Positions 1-13,800 of a stretch of DNA of 64,000 bases are shown here, one piece after another (the first letter of the stretch is position 1; each line of letters starts with the position of its first letter). The position numbers and the translations under genes are program-made. This DNA comes from Ciona savignyi. Taxonomy: Eukaryota > Chordata > Ascidiacea > Phlebobranchia > Cionidae. The notes beneath the pieces were generated by a model that ran no database searches, had not been told where the DNA came from, and worked only from the letters and a program-made list of their open reading frames with translations. Where the stretch lies: positions 1,118,784 through 1,182,783 of the forward strand of contig CH002977.1 in the NCBI GenBank assembly GCA_000149265.1. The letters are read 5' to 3'.

Positions 1-1812
1 ATACAGCAGCTACAGATGGTCGAGTGTATTGTGTAGTCGGTTTCATTTAAATTCATATTACTATTTTCAGATTCGGTTAATCTGTTATGAGTCTCTATAA
101 TCTTTAAATTTAATCAGAGTGTCCGGTTGGTAGAACCACTTGTATTATCTATTGAAATCAGTACGGATAGCTTGCGTACAAAGACGCTGTGTTTAAGAAA
201 TAGTTATTGGTGGAGCAATATCTTTTCAGGTCAGAAAAGCAAAACAATTGGATTAGAATCGAGTCACTACGATTTTCACGCTATTTTAAATTAGGTAAGC
301 CAGATTTGAGGCATGGGTACGACCAGATGCCAGATTGCGGATGTTTACTGACAAAACCCTGCAGATCCCATTCTAAGCGTAGTTATTAGCATATGTTTGA
401 CGACGTCGGCTTCTTAAATGGTTTTAGTTTGCGTTAAAGCGTAGATTACGTTTGTTTATTTACAGGTATTGGTTAGCTTTTATTTATATACGGTGTGGCA
501 CACTGAAACATATTTAGCCAATGTTACGCAAGGTTAAACTGGCTTCAAGGGGCAAGCGAGGTCGCTCTGCTTTATTCTATTGTTGCACCGCAGCTTCCAC
601 TCTAATCGTATTATGTCGCGATATACTGGCGGTATTCCTTTCACGGTAATTACGTTTCAAATCGAATAACATAATTTTCTAACCGGTCAACAGTTGGATG
701 TTTTTTAACATTTAGACGGGACTGACCGGATGTAGCACTGGCTGTTTGAGGTTTCTGCGATTGTGTATCTTGTCATTTAGGTAGAGATGTGGCGTCTTCT
801 CTCTTTTCTGGTTTTCCATGTTTGCTTTAGAAATCTGCTGTTTGCTTCGCAAGTATTCAGTCTTGCTCTGGTGCTTGTTCAAGGCTTAGATTGGCTCGCT
901 AATTAATGTTTACTCTGATGGGCGCCGCCTTCCTTGAAGACTGGCGAGTGAGTGCGAATCAGTGACCGCTGGTCACGTGAGCGAGTAGTCCGATTTGAGC
1001 AGAGGTTCTGACACAGGTTCGGCTCTAGGTCAGCAATGTAGTTTTACGGCCGAGCATAAATTGCTACAAACTGACTCGTTCACCGACAATCGTAAAACCG
1101 GACCAGTTTAATAAGTTACTACTACAGTTTGGTTCTGCGGTTACAGGGCAATGCTAGAGTTTTAATTTGTTATGGCAGATTATTTTATTTGAAATTGCCA
1201 CAGATTAAGTTTGTTAAAATGTCGACTGATATCAGCATAAGAGTTCTTGCACAAGGCCACAGTGGCCTAAACCACAATGGTCAGGAATTTGTACTTTCTC
1301 AGGAATTTTGAGTCTTTTATGCCCAGTATCTCAGTGTATGTTTAGTTGTTGGCGTATTTGGAATTGATTTATACCGATCACCAGGCTCCACAACAAAGGC
1401 CGCGTTTTTAACCTAAAAAGCTTGACAAATAGTTTACGGATAGCCTCGTCTTTACCCATCCTGGTGTCAGTCTAAAATATTCGTTTTCAGTATCACATAG
1501 GTAAATTTCATCAAACTAAGTTGAGGAGTGTTCGTTTCATTCGACATATTTAGTGCCATTGTAAAACTGGTTGATTTAAATATTAAAGAGCTTGGCTATC
1601 AGTGAGGAATATAAATTTTGACCTTTTACATTTCTTATTTAAAGATATTACATAATTAACGCATTGTTGTAAATCACTTTACAAATTAAGTTATAAATAT
1701 CATGTTGTAGCGGTTTTTATATCTAAACAATCATCCAAGCTTGTGTTGGCTTTGGTATAGTTACATTTGAGTGAACTCTGCTTTGATTTGACCTCAAGTA
1801 ACCTAGACAATC
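1..1812. other. Upstream region of tensin gene, no gene identified
   Basis: About 1.8 kb 5' of the first recognised tensin coding exon. Only short chance-sized open frames occur on either strand and none matches a family I know. It may hold the promoter, 5' UTR exons, or introns of a longer tensin form whose phosphatase/C2 exons lie outside the window. A TAG in frame at 1804-1806, just before the ATG at 1813, argues that the exon at 1813 is a true first coding exon in the transcript that begins here. Confidence 0.4.
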
Positions 1813-4800
1813 ATGCGAGGAGATGCGTTGGACAGCTTTGCAGAACTGGAGGCCGTTTTGGCTGAAATGGAAGCTCTCACTCCGATTTTAAATTCCACTC
1901 GCGCTAACTCCAGCCACGCCAGCAGTTCCAGTTCGGAAGCGTCTTCTGGCATCGAGGTTAGCCCCACTCAACCAAAAAAACAAGATGTATGGATTAGAAG
2001 ATTTGACTTCAACGATGATGTTTATTTAGTTAATGCCAACCCGCCTTCCCCGCCGAGGCCTCAACCACAAAAGTCAAAAAAATCAAAGAGAAAGACGCTC
2101 ACCAGCGTCCCTGAATCAGGCAAATCGGCTTCTGTTCGAACTCCGACCGTGAAGCGCAAACCAAGCTTTCGACGTCACACAGTTACTCTGAACAGTAACT
2201 ACGTCAGATACGATGACCCTGCCGATCAGCTGACTATATTTCGAAAGCAACAAGTTGCTGATTTCTATGGAACACACTCCTGTGTATCAAGCTTTCGATC
2301 AAGTTCCTCGTCGCGACCTTCAAGCGCATTCAGTCCTTACCAAAACCGCCAGTTTTTCAAAATTCCAGAAGAAAATGAAAACGAAACGTCGGAATATTTT
2401 TCATCTGACGGTACAATCTCTTTATTCTACAACTTGATCATGAAAATTTTGTTAAAAAATTAATATGTTGACGAATATCCGTATAGTAAAGGTTTGTTTA
2501 TTTACAGATTCAAAGGACACTTTACAGTCGAACGACGACGTATTTTCCCAAGATCAAAGGTAACCACCATTTACCTTAATGTCATTACTTTCACCGCTAA
2601 GTAACGTTATCAATTTTTAATCATTTTTGCAACCATGTTTATATCACAAGTAACACTAACTTGTTTTATCAGTATGCCCCAGCCATCGTACCCGCCAAGA
2701 ACCTCTCAAACCCGGCCACCTCAGCAGCAGATCATTGGTCGAACTCTTTCCTCCACCTCATACCCGACACCCAAGAAACCAATCGAGGAACGTCTCTCTC
2801 CACAGCTTTTTCTTGCAATGTCCGTAAACCCAGGAGCCCGACCCATTGAGGTGAGGTCAAATAAACACATTAAATATACTTACATTAAAATGAGCTTCAT
2901 TCTGGTGTTATGTGTGCCGTTGTGTTAACATGCCTGTTGTGTCCCACTTGTATATTTAGAGTAATCGCCTCTAGGTTTCACCACATATATCACGGTTATA
3001 TTTGTTCATAAAATTTTAACTGTTACTTTTTTATTTTATATAATAAGCCAATGCGTCATGCTTAGTATACTTGGGCCATCTTTTAACGTTGACTTGCCAT
3101 TTCTAGTACCAGTGTTCGAAGTGTGATCGTCGTTTGAAGATTGGAAATTAATTAACTCGTACTGTGTACTTAAAACATTTAGTATTTAAACAGTAGTCTA
3201 ATTCGTTTAATGAACCAACACATCAAGCAGATGCAATTAGTGTAATATTCCCACGTGACCAACCGCTTGATAGATGATGCTGTAAGGGTCCCTTGCATTC
3301 CTTCCCTTTCAAAGACTATACTTACATTAATTTAACAAATTGTTTGATCATTTAATAGTACCAATATGTAGGTAATAACCGTTACCTGGTATTTCAGGAT
3401 ATACATAGTTATAAAGAAGACTTGCTACCAGAGTCACCAAGAGACAAGAATTCCCCAACTACCCCGGCTTTTCCAATCACCCCAAAGACCCCCTACACAA
3501 ATCTTACCTCTCCATCTTGTAAGTGTCTTTTATATATACATCACAATACATGCTGCATTATATTACACTTTTGTATTAGTCAAATACCAAGCATCGCATT
3601 AAAAAAACCTTTTTGTAATCGGCTGACTTCACGCAAGCCTATTTATGATAATATATTATTTAATAACTTGAATTATTTATTTATAATTTTGTGGCATTTT
3701 TATTGATTCATTGAAAAGTAGTATGGCCTTCTTATTTACCAATATTTGCCCTCGAATATGAATAGTATGCCATAGCACAGACGATTTCAATAAAAGTTTG
3801 AACCAATTTCGTTACAGCTCACGTTCCTATTGGAATTACCAAAACCCCGTTGTCTGAACTTGGACTGAAGCCTAAACCACAAATAGAATCTGAAACCATC
3901 TCAACAGGTATGCATATACATAATATAATTGCAGTGAACATACGTATTTATAAGAAATGTATGACGCAAAAACTGTTTATTTTACTAATTTTGACACAAA
4001 ACAAAATAGTTCCAACACGCGACCGGTCGTTTATTGTAAGCATTTATATATTTTGTAATAACTAGAATTATATTCAATTGTTGTTTAAATTTATTAATAA
4101 AGCAGCATGCTTGACCAAATGCATTAAATATTCATTTAATTTCCGTTTTCATCTGGTGTTTTCCCATTACTGTAATTGAGAGTGTGTGTTTCCCATTTAC
4201 ATTTTGTGTATATTCTCATCTTGTTTTCCTCTAAATTGGAGGCAGCACTGCTCTTTCCAGACCTTCTGTCTGGAACGTGACGATGCTACCCTGAATTATT
4301 GATCAGTTGGTTTTCCCTTTAATCCTAAAACGCCAAAAAACCTGAACGAACCCGAAGGTTTTTACTGGACCTGAAGCGCCACCTACCGTGCTTCTATAAT
4401 AATACTTTCTATTTTATCATGTTTAAAAACTAGACTTGTAGAGATATGAACTATGAACTTTTAAAAATCTATTAAAAAATATTTACTGCTTAATTTTTTT
4501 TACTATGAAACAAAGTGGCTTTGTGGAGCTTTTATTAGCTTGCCAGTTTGTATATTGCCTTAAAAGTACTCGGGTAAAAATTCAGCGTTTCTTTTTTATC
4601 CAATTACGGATTCCCCTCTTTTCCAGTACAAAACAGGACTTTATTGTTCGTGGATTTTAGCGTGTTTGTTATCGTTGCGTATGAACAGCCAATTATCAGC
4701 GAACATGTCACGAGCAGGTCGTTTCTCAAAACTTACTGTCAACCGGGGGTTGTTTTATCTTATCCAATTTCACTGCTAAGATTGCCAACGCTCATTCGAC

Positions 4801-7800
4801 TTGGTTACTGTCGTTCGGACTGATTTATCATTCGCCGCTTTTAGAACGATGAACTTTTGGACTGGAAAAGCATTGCAATGTTAACGCTTTTGTAACAAAG
4901 AAAATTGACGCTGATAGGCAAGGAGGTGTGTTTTATGTTTTCATTTGCAGAGGCTATTTTACAGAATTAGTCTAAATCTAAATTCAAGTAACTGTTAATA
5001 CTTGATATAAGCATTATCCGATTCGTCGATCTACATTTTAAACCAATTAATGTTGTAAATAATCGATATTTTCGAGTGTAAGTTGACCTAGCACATGGGC
5101 AATGATCCGTGGCGGGAGGGGAAAATGAGCTTTTATGGAAGTAAAAGGAAGAAACAAAAATGAGAAATGGGGGAAAGCAGAGGTGTTTAGTTCGAAAACA
5201 TGAGTACGTGATAACAATAAGGTTCTTTACTACCAGAGCGAGAGCTAGTAATACAGGTGGAAGAAAATGTATTCAGCTTTTTTATATACGTATAATTTTT
5301 AGGAGTGTAAGAATACATGTCAGAATTGTAGCTAGCTGTCAGATATTATGAAAAACACAGAAAATATCCGCCGGTTGCGAGTTATCTGAAATATGAAATT
5401 GAAGTTATTTGTTTTTGGTTTAAAAGTCACTGAATGAATCATCTATTCATTGGTGATTTATTCACCCAACATTAATCAACATTGATTCGTTCACGCGAAA
5501 AATCAGATTGACTTGATTATGTCATATTTACTAATATGAGATCCGATTTCGTTTTGAAAAATTAATTTTATCCAAATGTATAGAACTTTTCTGGGGGAGT
5601 TAAGCTGCAGTGCAAACATTAACGCGGTCGAAGGTTTTAAAGTGATTCTTGACATTTTAGCGCCTTTCGCTAGCTTTAAATTGATCCACATGTGCGTGTG
5701 TTTTCTAAAGAAAATTGTTGTTTTTATGCCGAAACGATCAGGTGTTAAAATCGATTTTCAATTCGCCAACCGTAATTGAACCGAGAAATTGCCCAACTGG
5801 AAAATTTTTAAAACGAGCGATTTTCCGTGTGCTCTCCACAGGTCAAATATGGCATGTGTATGTTTTGCACATTACGTCGCACTAACACTATTTATGGCGT
5901 TTTTTAATTCTTAGTGGCACGAATTGTTGACTAGTTTCAGAATCGTTTTCGAGACACTATATTATTAAGGGCACTTCACAAATCGGGTTACAGTTGTCGA
6001 TTTTGATGAGATAATTGGACAGTTTAGGCCGGAATCAGGTGTGCCTTTAAACCTTGGGGTTTTGGATTGGCCGATTTCTATATGAACCTTGCATACCTAG
6101 GTAGCAATTAACATTTAAAAATACACTGGGCAAAAAGCGAAATAAGTCAGGGGGAAAATGCCAAACCTCCTCTATATTTCAAAAAACAACATTGCTGTTT
6201 GTGCTGTAATCCTGGGCTTAATGTACTGGCGTGCGATCAAGATCTGGTGTGTTTTACAACAAGGCCTGTGCGTAAAACACCACTTGACATATGTTCTTCA
6301 CCTGCTTCTTCCTTACCAGCGAATCACTCGTAATGCTACAAAATAAGTTCGCTAGACAGTTAGTGCAATGAACGTTGTTGTTCTGGTATCAGATAGGCAT
6401 GGAGCTTAGTTAGTTAGGCATGGAGCTTAGTTATTTTAAAAATTGTTTTATTTATACCAACTCTAAACTTAAGTTCCTCCTGTAGTTTCAAGTGCTTGTC
6501 TTTGGTTCCCTATACTTACCCTTTCATCTGCTTATTATGTTAATTTTACGGGTGGTTGTTATTCTTAATGATGTTTACTGGTTGGTTAAAACATTGTATT
6601 TTGTTAAATTATTATTGGTGTGAATTTGTGTTCCGAAAACCGTGATTTTGACTTTAATTAGCGGTTGTACTTTTCCCTTTGCATTGGGGTTGCAATTCTT
6701 AACACCAGTGAACGAAATAATATACAAAGATTTTTTTATGTTCCCAATTAAAATTAATTTGATGTAGTCTTTTATTTTTACCTTTATGCTTACAAGAGAC
6801 AAAAAACAGGCTTAGTAAAGATGGCATTCGGCGCACTTTTACCAGAAAACGTGAAATTCTGTCAACACATTCATTTTTACACTTATCAATTCTTACTGGA
6901 GAAATTAATCTCCAGTTTTCTCTGTTCATATGTATTACGTAATGTGTTTTACTTTGACACTTGAGACAAACGGATTACGTAAGCTTGAACTTACAATGTA
7001 CTAGACGCTGGTCAAATATTTTGGCTCCTTCTCCTACGCAGATCGGAGCGTGTTGAGGCGAGTAAACTGGTGCGCAAACAACGATTTAAAAAGGTTTCCT
7101 GTGATCACTCGGTGAATGCACCTGTTCACAAAGCCCTGCTCGTTATTCATCAGCTCCATTTGAATTTTTCTGGTGCCCTTGCGTGACCGAGTCGATTTTC
7201 AGTTCTTCATGGCCAGTTCTTGATTTCCGCAAAAAGTTCAGGGTTCAATGCAATCCTTTCAATAATATCAAAGTAAAGCGTGTACAACTAACCGTGGTTA
7301 ACCTTTCAACGCTCGAAGCTTCCTATTTTCAAGCTACAAATGTCACAGCGATAAAATGTAAAGTTCAACAAACCGGCGGCAGCAAGTCCCCCAGTGGCAC
7401 TGTCCAAGCGCCCTTGTTTCGATTTCCGCACTCGAAACTTCCGCACAACGTGGGAAAATTCTATCGAACTAAGAGATTGATCGATCACCTGTATTACTTC
7501 GACCAAAGGAACACTTTCCCGTGTAACCATTCGATTTCCTGTTTATGCTACCATTTTGTACCGTGTACTTATCGGATGGTATTTTTACCTTCATTTTAGA
7601 TCTATAATATGGTGTGATTAATGTGTGAATTTAGCAAATGTCAAATTAGCGCCCACTCGTTATCAGCTCCGCCTTTGTGTACAATTCGTCTCCATTAAGG
7701 CGGCGGTCTCTAACTATTGTTTCCTTTAGCTGATCTTCGCTAGGCTGGTGGACAATTGAAATAGTTGGGCGTGAGGTTGGCACAGGGGTAACTATAAATT

Positions 7801-10800
7801 AAGTCAGTGTCGCAGGTCAGGTCCGCAGTTCTTTTGTGGAACTTTTAGAAACTTTAATTTTGCTGCAGTGGAAAAAAATTGTATTGATCGGAAATTTGAA
7901 AGGTCGTGGTTGAAAAATAACCACCTAATGACGCCGTTTTGGTCCGAGTTAAGGGCAAAAGTGTTATCGCCTACTTCAAACGCAATGATATCAATCATAC
8001 GAGGGCGTGGATATTATTACAATAATCAGTCTTTCTAGAGCGTCAACTACGTTCGTTTGCTAGTATTTTGCTATCAGCCGCCCATGCGCTGGCACTTGCA
8101 TCGGTTAATTTAAGTACAAACGAGATTCCCCATCACTGCACGATGATTACGTACTTTGCTTTATTAGCTTGTCTTCATTTTATGGGCGTTTAAAATATGG
8201 AACCAAAATGTTAAGAATAAGAGAGCGAACGACCGCTGTTATAGTGCAGTTTGGAATGTATTACGTAGTTCAAACAGCGCAATCGCGTTTGCTGACTCGT
8301 AAAACCACAAGAGTATGAAGTAATCAACCTGCTGGATGACATCAGCAGTTGGATTGCCTTGCCAAATATGGCTCCCATCTTTTGTTGTGATTACAATCTA
8401 CTGGCCGGGACATCTAATCTTCAAGTGGCCCATCGTCTAAAAGGTCTGCATGAGAAAATTGGAATCAGTTGCGAATTGCGTGCAGCCAATTCGAAGGAAA
8501 GCTGAGAGGCAGCCTTTGTACCAAACTATGCCGGCGGAACCCCTGTTACCCGACAAAAGTCAACCTTAAGCAATATTCAGTAACAGTGGAAGCTCAGGCG
8601 CCTCTATGCCGTGGCGACAGTATTAACTCTTATCGCAATAAGAATCTGTGCAGATACTCTGCAATCGTTACAGTTTCGAGTGACAAAAAACAGACCGCTC
8701 ATAAGTGTGCAACTGGCTGATTTTAGAGAGTGTATACGCTTTTTGTACAGAAAGTGACTGATATAACAAGCACAATATTTTAAGAAATAAATCATTTTGT
8801 TGTTGCATTGTAGCTCCCAAATTGGTTATTGCCTTTAGCACGCGATGCCCAAGGGAGTATGTGTGGTATTCTTGGGCTATGGGAACTATAGAAATACCGC
8901 TTTGTTGCCAAACCGTGTAGATAAAAACTGCAAGGAAAAAAGGTTACCAACGTGTATACTTCGAATGTTAGTATAGTTCAGACCACATCGTAAACATTCT
9001 TTCAAGTCGCGCTGAATGGCCTGTCCAGTTATAAAATAGAAAATGACCCAACACGAAGCAAAAAGTAAACAAGCAGTATATCAACTTATTTACATTTTTT
9101 CATTGCAAACAATTCATTTCATGTTAGGCGAATTAGTTCAGGTTTTAAGTATTAAATATTAACTATTTTTTCTAGTGCGTCACAATTTAAACGGGCTTAA
9201 TACCTCATCTCAAACAATATTGGTCTGGCTTATATTTTTGGTTAAAAGCCTCCCAGTTAAATATCACATTCGTTTATTTGTCAGGCAGGAGAAATAGGCT
9301 TGGTTTTCTTGGTGCTTAAAGTTATTCAGACTTATATCGTGACGTATTCATTTGCTTATTGTTTACCAGTCGGTTGGTTTCCATGAATACTATGTGTTTG
9401 TCTCACTTGTTACAACAAGTATTGTGCTGATCGAAGAACCGTCAAAATAACACTAGTTGCTGTGTGATATTGCGAGCCAATAGTTTTTCAGTTTTTCTTA
9501 ACTGGTAATGACAGCTATGTTATGTAGCTAGTAAACAGGTTATACCATATTTAAAAGAGAAAAACAGTATTAAGCCAGTTCAGATCTAGCAAACCTTCAT
9601 CCTTCTAGCTCTTAAAGTTATATTTTACACCCGGAGAGAAGTGTATAAATATGTTTAGTTTGACATGTGTAAAATGCTGTATTTTAAAACAGTTACAACA
9701 TATTGTTTTATTTACTTTGTGCGTTGTTTTTCACTGTAAAGTATCCGGTGTTGGCAATGCGTGTTGGATCACGATTCATCCACATGATAGGCAAGAATCA
9801 TTGACCCATAGTATTTAGTGCTGTTGGTCAGAATCTAGCTTCCTGAGCGCTGGTGTTGTCGTTTAGGACCCTGCACTTATACAGGACCGTGTTGTTGATT
9901 TTGTACCACTGTACGCTCGTCAGAATCAATGCAAGCCATCGTGTGCTGTTTTAATTCATCCGGTACAGCTGGACTTGAAAGGTTAAATTTTACCGTTCTC
10001 GTAGTTTGGCTATCCTTAACAATTAGAATTTCAACGATGGTTTCTCGTCGCTTCCTCTTCGCTTGGGTCTTCAATCTGTCAACGGAAATGTTTAAAGTCG
10101 TTTTATTGAACGTGCACTCGCTCTACTTAGGATATCTTTAGACAAGTTGAAAATATTTCATTCCGATATTCTCTTTTGCTCTATTGTTATTAATAAATGG
10201 CAACCATAAGACTGTTCACCATCTCAACAAAAGTACGAATGATTGCAATACATAAAATATGTGTACAAATAGAAAGAAGGATACTAACATAAATGCTCTA
10301 CATTCTATACGGTGAAGTTCTATATTGTTTACTTACCGCCTTAATTTTAAAAACTTGTGTTACTCTGTCGAAACACGTATTTCTTTTCTCATGAACAGCA
10401 TTGCGTCGACAATTTTAAGATAAAAAACAATTTCATAGAAATCTTCGAATTTGCTATTCAGAAAAGATCATCATCTGCTTATCATTGGCAGACGTCTTTT
10501 TGATGCACCGAATTCATTAATACTAGGCGCTATGTAAACTATTATAATCCATGACATATGTCAAATGATTTTAATACGCATATCTTATCTCACATGTTAC
10601 TTTTCTAACAATATATATTTTTTATTTACAACTGTAATTATTAAATATTTTAAATAAAATAGTAACACAATAGTATCTTACAACGCATTTTGTTTATTGA
10701 CTAATTCACTAATTGAACCAAACCGGCCCATGAAATCAACTGCACTTTTGACACCTGATTCCCCTTTGATCTCCGCCGAATCCGTTATTATGTGAGCGGC

Positions 10801-13800
10801 GTCTTAACGAGTTAATTGCGGGCTTTAGAAACGCATGGATTTAGCGGTTTTTATTCTGTACCCCGTCGACCACCTGTAAACGAAATACAGGGGAAATGTT
10901 AATTCCTACGCATCAAAGAGACCGACAGTCCCAATTACTTTTGCTGCTTTTCCGTCTTCACAACCTAACAGTGCATAGGCAAGCTGGAGGACAAATTTTA
11001 GCGATATTTTTAAACAATTTAGTACAGATTTAATGTGTATATTGTATGATTAATTTATGGCCCAAGCGCTTTTACGTATTTTACATAATATTAGAATACA
11101 GAAGTAGCAGCTTGTATCCGGCCATACGAAAAGTGTTGGTTGTGGATAAATACGAAGGTGCGCGCATCCTCTTCCTATATCGAGTTCTCACTGACGTTTA
11201 TTTACATTACGCGCTTTCCAGCCCCGGGCAAGCAGTGTAAAGATGCGAACAGGCGCGAGACACTCATCTCGCGAGATTAGGCTGGCGACAGGCAGGCAGC
11301 GAAGTGTTCTCATGTTTACGACTGCTTCTTACCATTTCTAGGCTCGTCAGACCTTGCTTAAACCTTTGTAGCTACTGTCAGTTTAAACTGGATTTCTGGA
11401 GCGGATTTTAAAGTGTATTTAACGAAGCTACCGGTCACTCGATAAGACACTACTTTTGGATTACCGGTTGTACTTTAACAGTTCAGTAGTTTCTACTAAG
11501 GATTGATCAGATCGGAAACACGGGTTGGGAAGCAAATTTTGTTATACCGTTATGAGGATTACCGAGCCTGTTTCTCGGGGAGCAACCCTTGCAGATTCGG
11601 ATTTGATCATATTAAACATTATGCCCGACGCTAAAGGTAAACAGCCGTAATTTTTATGTTTAGATAGTGTGTTTTAGTTATATTTCCTAAATCACAATAA
11701 AATCATTTACAAATTGAGAAAGTAACTTTAAAACGTTGTATTTTTAAAACCGATCGATGGCATTAAGTTAAGGAGGTCAATCTTTGTTGAGGTATAACAA
11801 TATCAACATTGCGTGACTAAAGTAGCAATATTCCCCGAACTAAAACTCGACTTTTGTTTCCTTTTCGTTCTTGAAAGCATTTTCGTTCCAGGCAAGGGCG
11901 CTGACCTGCCGTACTCGGCTGGTGTGTTATTGTGAAAGACGCAAAACCAATATTTGTGTGCGGAGTAGGTCTAATTAAACAACAGCGTTTATCACTTACA
12001 GCCCGAAAACCCCGATTACGTTGCTTTGGAATACGTTATACTATCGCATAGCTTTGTGTATACAAATGTCTAAGTTGGCTACGACAATACCACTTAACCT
12101 ATACTCGAAAGGTTTACAAGAAAAAAGTCTTTATAGTGAAACTTTAAGAGGTTATCTTTAGCTTCTACTATTAAATCACTTTGGAATTTGTTTATATCTA
12201 CAGTCTTAACTGTTGATTAAACTTAAAATCAGCATTTTATTTTAAAAAGTGAACGCATTATAATTTGGAATTTTTGCCAAATTTAATTAAGCCAGTTTAA
12301 CGGCGGTTTCTCATCCACTGAAAGGATAGTCTTAAATTTTTATGAATAGCAGAGTCCGACGAGTTGGCGCCTGTTGTTACAGTTCCGATTTTCCGCCGAT
12401 TTATTGCCGTACATAATTGGAATACCCACAGAGCAGGGATTTCTTTCCCCAAACCAAAACAAGCGGTTTGCCCGACCGTAGGGCACCCGTTTTACTTCGT
12501 TGCCGACTTGCAATAGATTCCCTGAACCCAATTTACGTTTGCAGATTATCGTAGCATTTTCTGTAGTAAACAAAAAATATATTATATGTGATCCTCCTTT
12601 GCGTTACGATTTGATCGTTTAAACGTGAATATTATTTAATTCACTTTTGTTTGATCAGGTTACTAATTGCGTCAAGCTGGCTGGTGTTTAACCCAAATAA
12701 TTATTACAAGATATTAACTACGTAGAATATAGTTTTTTTCTCAAATTTTATGCCTCATCGTTCATTTTAGTGGGTGTTCAGCAACTCAATAGCGCCACCA
12801 AGCAGCATCAAGTCACCAACCGGACTTCACCTGGATTTGCGACGCAATCACACTTGACGTCATCGCACGTCAAGCAAGCTGGTTACGGACATAGTAATTC
12901 GCATCAAAATGTTGGGTAAGTTTCTCCTTTCCAATAAATCATCGAAAAATAGTTTAAGTGTTAATTAACTTTGGGCACGGTCAAGAATTTAGGTATTGCA
13001 TTGTGTTTCTTATTGGGTTATGCACCAATAAATCTTATTTTCACGCCGTATTTCTAAAGCAATTGTTTTTCGACATGTATCTTCCCTCACTGTTTACACT
13101 CGAACCCGTTGTATCTTTGTAGTAAACAAAATCGAACGGGATACATTCTCTTGTGTTTGACGATGTGAATTTTTTACTCGTGGCTTAAGTACCCGTTATC
13201 CATATGTCAGTGCGGGATGCTCTACCTCACATTGTGTATTTGTTTTCGTGATCGACACGCTTTAGGCGTAAGTGATAGATATTATTGAGCGTTGTATAAA
13301 ATGCCACGAGAGAGTTTAGTCATCCCTAAGAGTTGCATAGAATAATTGAAAGATTTTCATACAAAAAATGGAAGATTTTCATTTTCTACGAAAATCTACG
13401 TAGAATATATTGTGCAGAAATGTCAGTTGTCCAAATAAAGCAATTGCTAGAAATGGTGACACAGACTTGTAAGTTTTACTCTGAAGCTGTCGTGTTCGTT
13501 GCAAACGTCGTACTACGTTGACAGAGCATCATACATGCGTCGCCTCTACGACGTAAGTCTACCTTAATTCGTATAGGTGCTGACGTAATAGAACAGCCGT
13601 ACTGGCGTGATGTCGTCTCACAAATGGCGTGTGTATATTTTATCACAATTGAACTTACTACGAAAAGCTAAGTATTAATCCGTACAGTTAATCTGGTACG
13701 GTTACTGAGAACAATATTGCAGAACTGTATTAATATCAGGCTAACTAGTTTTCAGCTCAGAAATATTCGCCACAGATAGTTGGCAATGATGAGGTTACTC

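Larger units (their letters stand above)
3908..12770 (+). other. Large first-half intron of tensin
   Basis: An 8.9-kb intron of the long tensin transcript. Apart from the alternative first exon at 11552-11636 I see no coding exon with flanking splice sites and recognisable content. Several open frames of 60-140 codons occur (for example 7183-7599 on +), but they resemble no family and begin with non-ATG codons. The length compared with the other introns suggests regulatory content. Confidence 0.5.

Noticed and set aside
7183..7599. 138-codon + strand open frame in the large tensin intron
   Set aside because: It begins with GTG, has no recognisable domain, lies antisense to another open frame of similar quality, and lacks splice or promoter context.
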